A stretch of 7,493 bases of DNA from an uncultured Oscillospiraceae bacterium (GTDB lineage: Bacteria; Bacillota; Clostridia; Oscillospirales; Oscillospiraceae): positions 1 through 7,493 of the forward strand of contig CALWWH010000153.1 of NCBI GenBank assembly GCA_944385195.1. The letters run 5' to 3'. Under the pieces are notes generated by a model that saw only the letters and a list, made by a program, of their open reading frames with translations, was not told the origin of the DNA and did not search any database. The number at the start of each line of letters is the position of its first letter. Position 1 is the first letter of the stretch. Shown one piece after another: positions 5,980 through 7,493 of the stretch. The position numbers and the translations under genes were made by a program.

Positions 5980-6087
5980 TTTGCTGGATATTCCAACTTT
6001 TTTCTCTTTGCTATAACCCACAACCAGGCCGGGCACCTCATCCCTCCGGTACTGGTGGAGATACTCTGTCAGATCCGAAAAATTCAT
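5971..6087 (-). pseudogene. 38-codon ORF resembling the N-terminus of a serine hydrolase (beta-lactamase-like), probable remnant
   Basis: From ATG 6087 it reads MNFSDLTEYLHQYRRDEVPG, then LVVGYSKEKKVGISSKEI and TGA (5971-5973). The pattern 'F..LT.YL......VPG..V......K' is what I recall from the start of Firmicute beta-lactamase-like serine hydrolases, which run to several hundred residues; the SxxK catalytic motif would come later and is absent. It is in the same frame as araC, separated by TGA and six codons. It could be the leftover 5' end of a gene replaced by araC, supplying its promoter and translation entry, or a genuine small upstream ORF. A GGGG stretch 7 nt before the ATG is at best a weak SD. 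Resemblance is from memory of the family and needs a search. Confidence 0.45.
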
Positions 6088-6133
6088 ATACACGCCCCAT
6101 TCATGTCCTAAATGTAAAATTGATCTCGCACAA

Positions 6134-6162
6134 ATCATACCATATTCGTGCAGAAATATCTA
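6134..6162 (-). promoter_or_regulatory. Candidate promoter for the small ORF and araC
   Basis: Read on the minus strand: TAGATA (-35, 6157-6162, 4 of 6 to consensus), 17-bp spacer, TATGAT (-10, 6134-6139, 5 of 6). It lies about 47 bp before the small ORF start and 180 bp before araC. Motif-based only. Confidence 0.45.
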
Positions 6163-6235
6163 TTGTCTGTTGTAGTATCAAAGAATCGAGGAAATACAAC
6201 TAGAAATTCAGGAAGCATTTTACGCAGCGGGTCAC

Positions 6236-6241
6236 TATAAT
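6236..6241 (+). promoter_or_regulatory. Candidate -10 of the solute-binding protein promoter
   Basis: A perfect TATAAT lies 36 bp before the lipoprotein ATG. No good -35 is found at 16-18 bp upstream, as expected if an activator such as the divergent AraC protein is needed. Motif-based only. Confidence 0.45.
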
Positions 6242-6277
6242 GAAATCATCCTAAATAATGCGAAAGGACTGACCCAC

Positions 6278-7493
6278 ATGAAACGTATCCTCTCCATTCT
6301 CCTGGCGATGCTGTTGCTCGTCTCCCTGGCCGCCTGCACACAGGCGCCTGCCGAGACGCCCACAGACACCCCCCCTGCCGAAACGGACAGCCCCGCTGAC
6401 GAAGCTGCGGACGAGCCCGCTGACGAAGCTGTCGACGTGCCCCCTGACGAAGCTGTCGACGAGCCCGCTGAGGAAACCCCTGCCGAGCCCGCGGCCCCCG
6501 GCACCCCCACGCTGCCTCTGACCACTGAGGACGTCACCTTCCATGTCTGGACCGCCACCAGCGTCTCCGGACTGCCCATCACCAGCTACAACGAGAACGA
6601 GGCCTGGAAGGAAGTTGCCAACCGCACCGGCGTCAACATCGACTGGGAGCACGCGCCCCAGTCCGGCGCTGCGGAGCACTTTAACCTGTCCATCGTCTCC
6701 GGCGACTACGCAGACGCCTATCTGAGCGGACTCTGGACCGGCTCCATGGACTACTACGTCGAGGAAGAGATCGTCGCCGATCTGACCGACCTGATCCCGA
6801 CGCTGGCCCCCAACTACTATGCCGCTCTGACCTCCGACCCTCAGGGTTATCTGGCTGCTCTGACTGACAGCGGCCGCCTGGTTTCTTTCTGCGAGGTCGC
6901 CCAGAGCTTGCAGACCCCCTACGTCGGCCCGTTCATCCGTCAGGATTTCCTGGACAAGGTCGGCAAGGAAGTGCCCGAGACCTATGACGAGCTCTACGAT
7001 GTGCTCTGCGCGTTCCGCGATGAACTGGGCCTGGAGGCTCCCATTGCCATCACTCCCGTGGGTGTCGACGACTGGCTCTTTGCCGGTCTGGGCACAGTCT
7101 ACGCCACCTGGTTTAACGAGGAGTTCTATCAGGTCGACGGCCAGATGACCTATGGCCCTGCCACGGAGAACTTCCGCGAGGGCGTCGAGATGCTCTCTAA
7201 GTGGTACGCCGAGGGACTGGTTGATCCCGAGTTTTACGGCCGCGGCTTTGACTCCGCTTCCGCCGACTCTGAGCTCATGTGCCAGGACTTCATCGGCTGC
7301 GGCCGCATTATGTACTCCGGCGCTGCGCTCTGCGAGAACATTGCCGAGAATCCCGACTATAAGCTGACCGCCATGCGCGCCATCGTGAAGAACAAGGGCG
7401 ACTCCGTGCCCTTCATCCTGGGCGGCGGCGCAGGCACCCGCACGGCCACCGTCTCCGGCACTCTGGACGGCAGCTCCACAGACTGCGAGGACC
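6278..7493 (+). CDS. Extracellular sugar-type solute-binding lipoprotein of an ABC transporter, 3' end cut by the window
   Basis: The frame from ATG 6278 stays open to the window end, giving 405 visible residues; an AAAGGA SD sits 9 nt upstream (6263-6268). The N-terminus is a lipoprotein signal: MKRILSILLAMLLLVSLAAC, with the LAAC lipobox and Cys20 as lipidated residue. Residues 21-78 are a Pro/Ala/Asp/Glu-rich linker with three 8-residue repeats, then the binding domain starts near VTFHVWTATSVSG. Segments such as WKEVANRTGVNIDWEHAP, LSIVSGDYADAYLSG, YYVEEEIVADLTDLIP, FIRQDFLDKVGKEVPETYDELYDVL and GVEMLSKWYAEGLVDPEF are typical of family 1 (LplA/YtcQ-like) solute-binding proteins that capture oligosaccharides at the cell surface and pass them to a two-permease ABC importer. 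The permease genes are expected to the right. Placement next to a divergent AraC gene supports a regulated sugar-uptake role; the ligand is unknown. Confidence 0.93.
   Translation, partial: MKRILSILLAMLLLVSLAACTQAPAETPTDTPPAETDSPADEAADEPADEAVDVPPDEAVDEPAEETPAEPAAPGTPTLPLTTEDVTFHVWTATSVSGLPITSYNENEAWKEVANRTGVNIDWEHAPQSGAAEHFNLSIVSGDYADAYLSGLWTGSMDYYVEEEIVADLTDLIPTLAPNYYAALTSDPQGYLAALTDSGRLVSFCEVAQSLQTPYVGPFIRQDFLDKVGKEVPETYDELYDVLCAFRDELGLEAPIAITPVGVDDWLFAGLGTVYATWFNEEFYQVDGQMTYGPATENFREGVEMLSKWYAEGLVDPEFYGRGFDSASADSELMCQDFIGCGRIMYSGAALCENIAENPDYKLTAMRAIVKNKGDSVPFILGGGAGTRTATVSGTLDGSSTDCED
6392..6475 (+). repeat. 24-bp in-frame tandem repeat in the lipoprotein linker
   Basis: Three 24-bp units (6392-6415, 6416-6439, 6440-6463) and a partial fourth (6464-6475) begin C-C-C/G-C-T-G-A-C-G-A-A-G-C-T and encode PADEAADE, PADEAVDV, PPDEAVDE and PAEE. 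They make an acidic, extended spacer between the lipid anchor and the binding domain. The near identity of the DNA units points to recent slippage or duplication. Confidence 0.85.

Larger units (their letters stand above)
5953..6277. other. Divergent regulatory region between araC and the solute-binding protein gene
   Basis: This 325-bp region holds a palindrome (5965-5979), a 38-codon minus-strand ORF (5971-6087), a candidate minus-strand promoter (6134-6162) and a perfect TATAAT facing the plus strand (6236-6241). The word GAAAT recurs on the plus strand at 6153, 6191, 6203 and 6242, which may be chance in AT-rich DNA or half-sites for the regulator. No complete gene is seen in 6088-6277. 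Confidence 0.6.

Noticed and set aside
5596..6111. 171-codon plus-strand frame opposite the araC start
   Set aside because: Shadow of araC, no SD and no recognisable family.
6235..6679. Ser/Ala/Gly-rich minus-strand frames over the lipoprotein start
   Set aside because: Their repeats are just the complement of the acidic linker repeats; the plus frame has signal peptide, lipobox, SD and binding-domain motifs.

Overview
The window looks like a chromosomal piece of a moderately GC-rich Firmicute of the class Clostridia, probably a gut-type Oscillospirales or Lachnospirales relative. Reasons: strong AGGAGG-type Shine-Dalgarno sites, a clostridial GH2 beta-galactosidase tail, an AraC-type sugar regulator and a lipoprotein sugar-binding protein with a LAAC lipobox. 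The taxon is inferred from gene style only; there is no rRNA or marker gene here.

Layout. 3-794 (+): C-terminal part of a GH2 beta-galactosidase-like enzyme, cut by the left edge. 795-1269: 475-bp gap with a cluster of one inverted and two direct copies of a 15-18-bp element, a candidate extended -10 promoter, and a possible 14-codon leader ORF with a perfect SD. 1270-3926 (+): three tandem, divergent paralogues of the creatininase (creatinine amidohydrolase) family in one apparent operon with gaps of 19 and 31 bp. 3927-4233: terminator region with an 18-bp perfect stem and T-run. 4234-4944 (-): an AT-rich SMUG2-like uracil-DNA glycosylase gene, which looks like a later arrival. 5059-5952 (-): AraC-family regulator. 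5971-6087 (-): a 38-codon ORF resembling the N-terminus of a serine hydrolase (beta-lactamase-like), in frame with araC but separated by TGA. 6278-7493 (+): start of an extracellular sugar-binding lipoprotein of an ABC importer, cut by the right edge. This last gene is long and open but easily missed.

How they may work together (inference). The flanks fit carbohydrate use: beta-galactosidase on the left, and a divergently placed AraC regulator plus ABC solute-binding lipoprotein on the right. The creatininase fold includes enzymes that open cyclic amides and also a sugar-pathway hydrolase (3-dehydro-scyllo-inosose hydrolase, IolN), so the trio could act on a sugar-derived or cyclic amide substrate.

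The most unusual point is the trio itself. The three proteins align without gaps over their first 113 residues but differ at positions expected to bind metal. Copies 2 and 3 keep E33/H35/H113 with E43 in place of the usual Asp; copy 1 keeps H35/D43/H113 but has Gly at 33 and lacks the late HGGG motif. This suggests subunit specialisation, perhaps a hetero-oligomer with one weakly active or inactive subunit.
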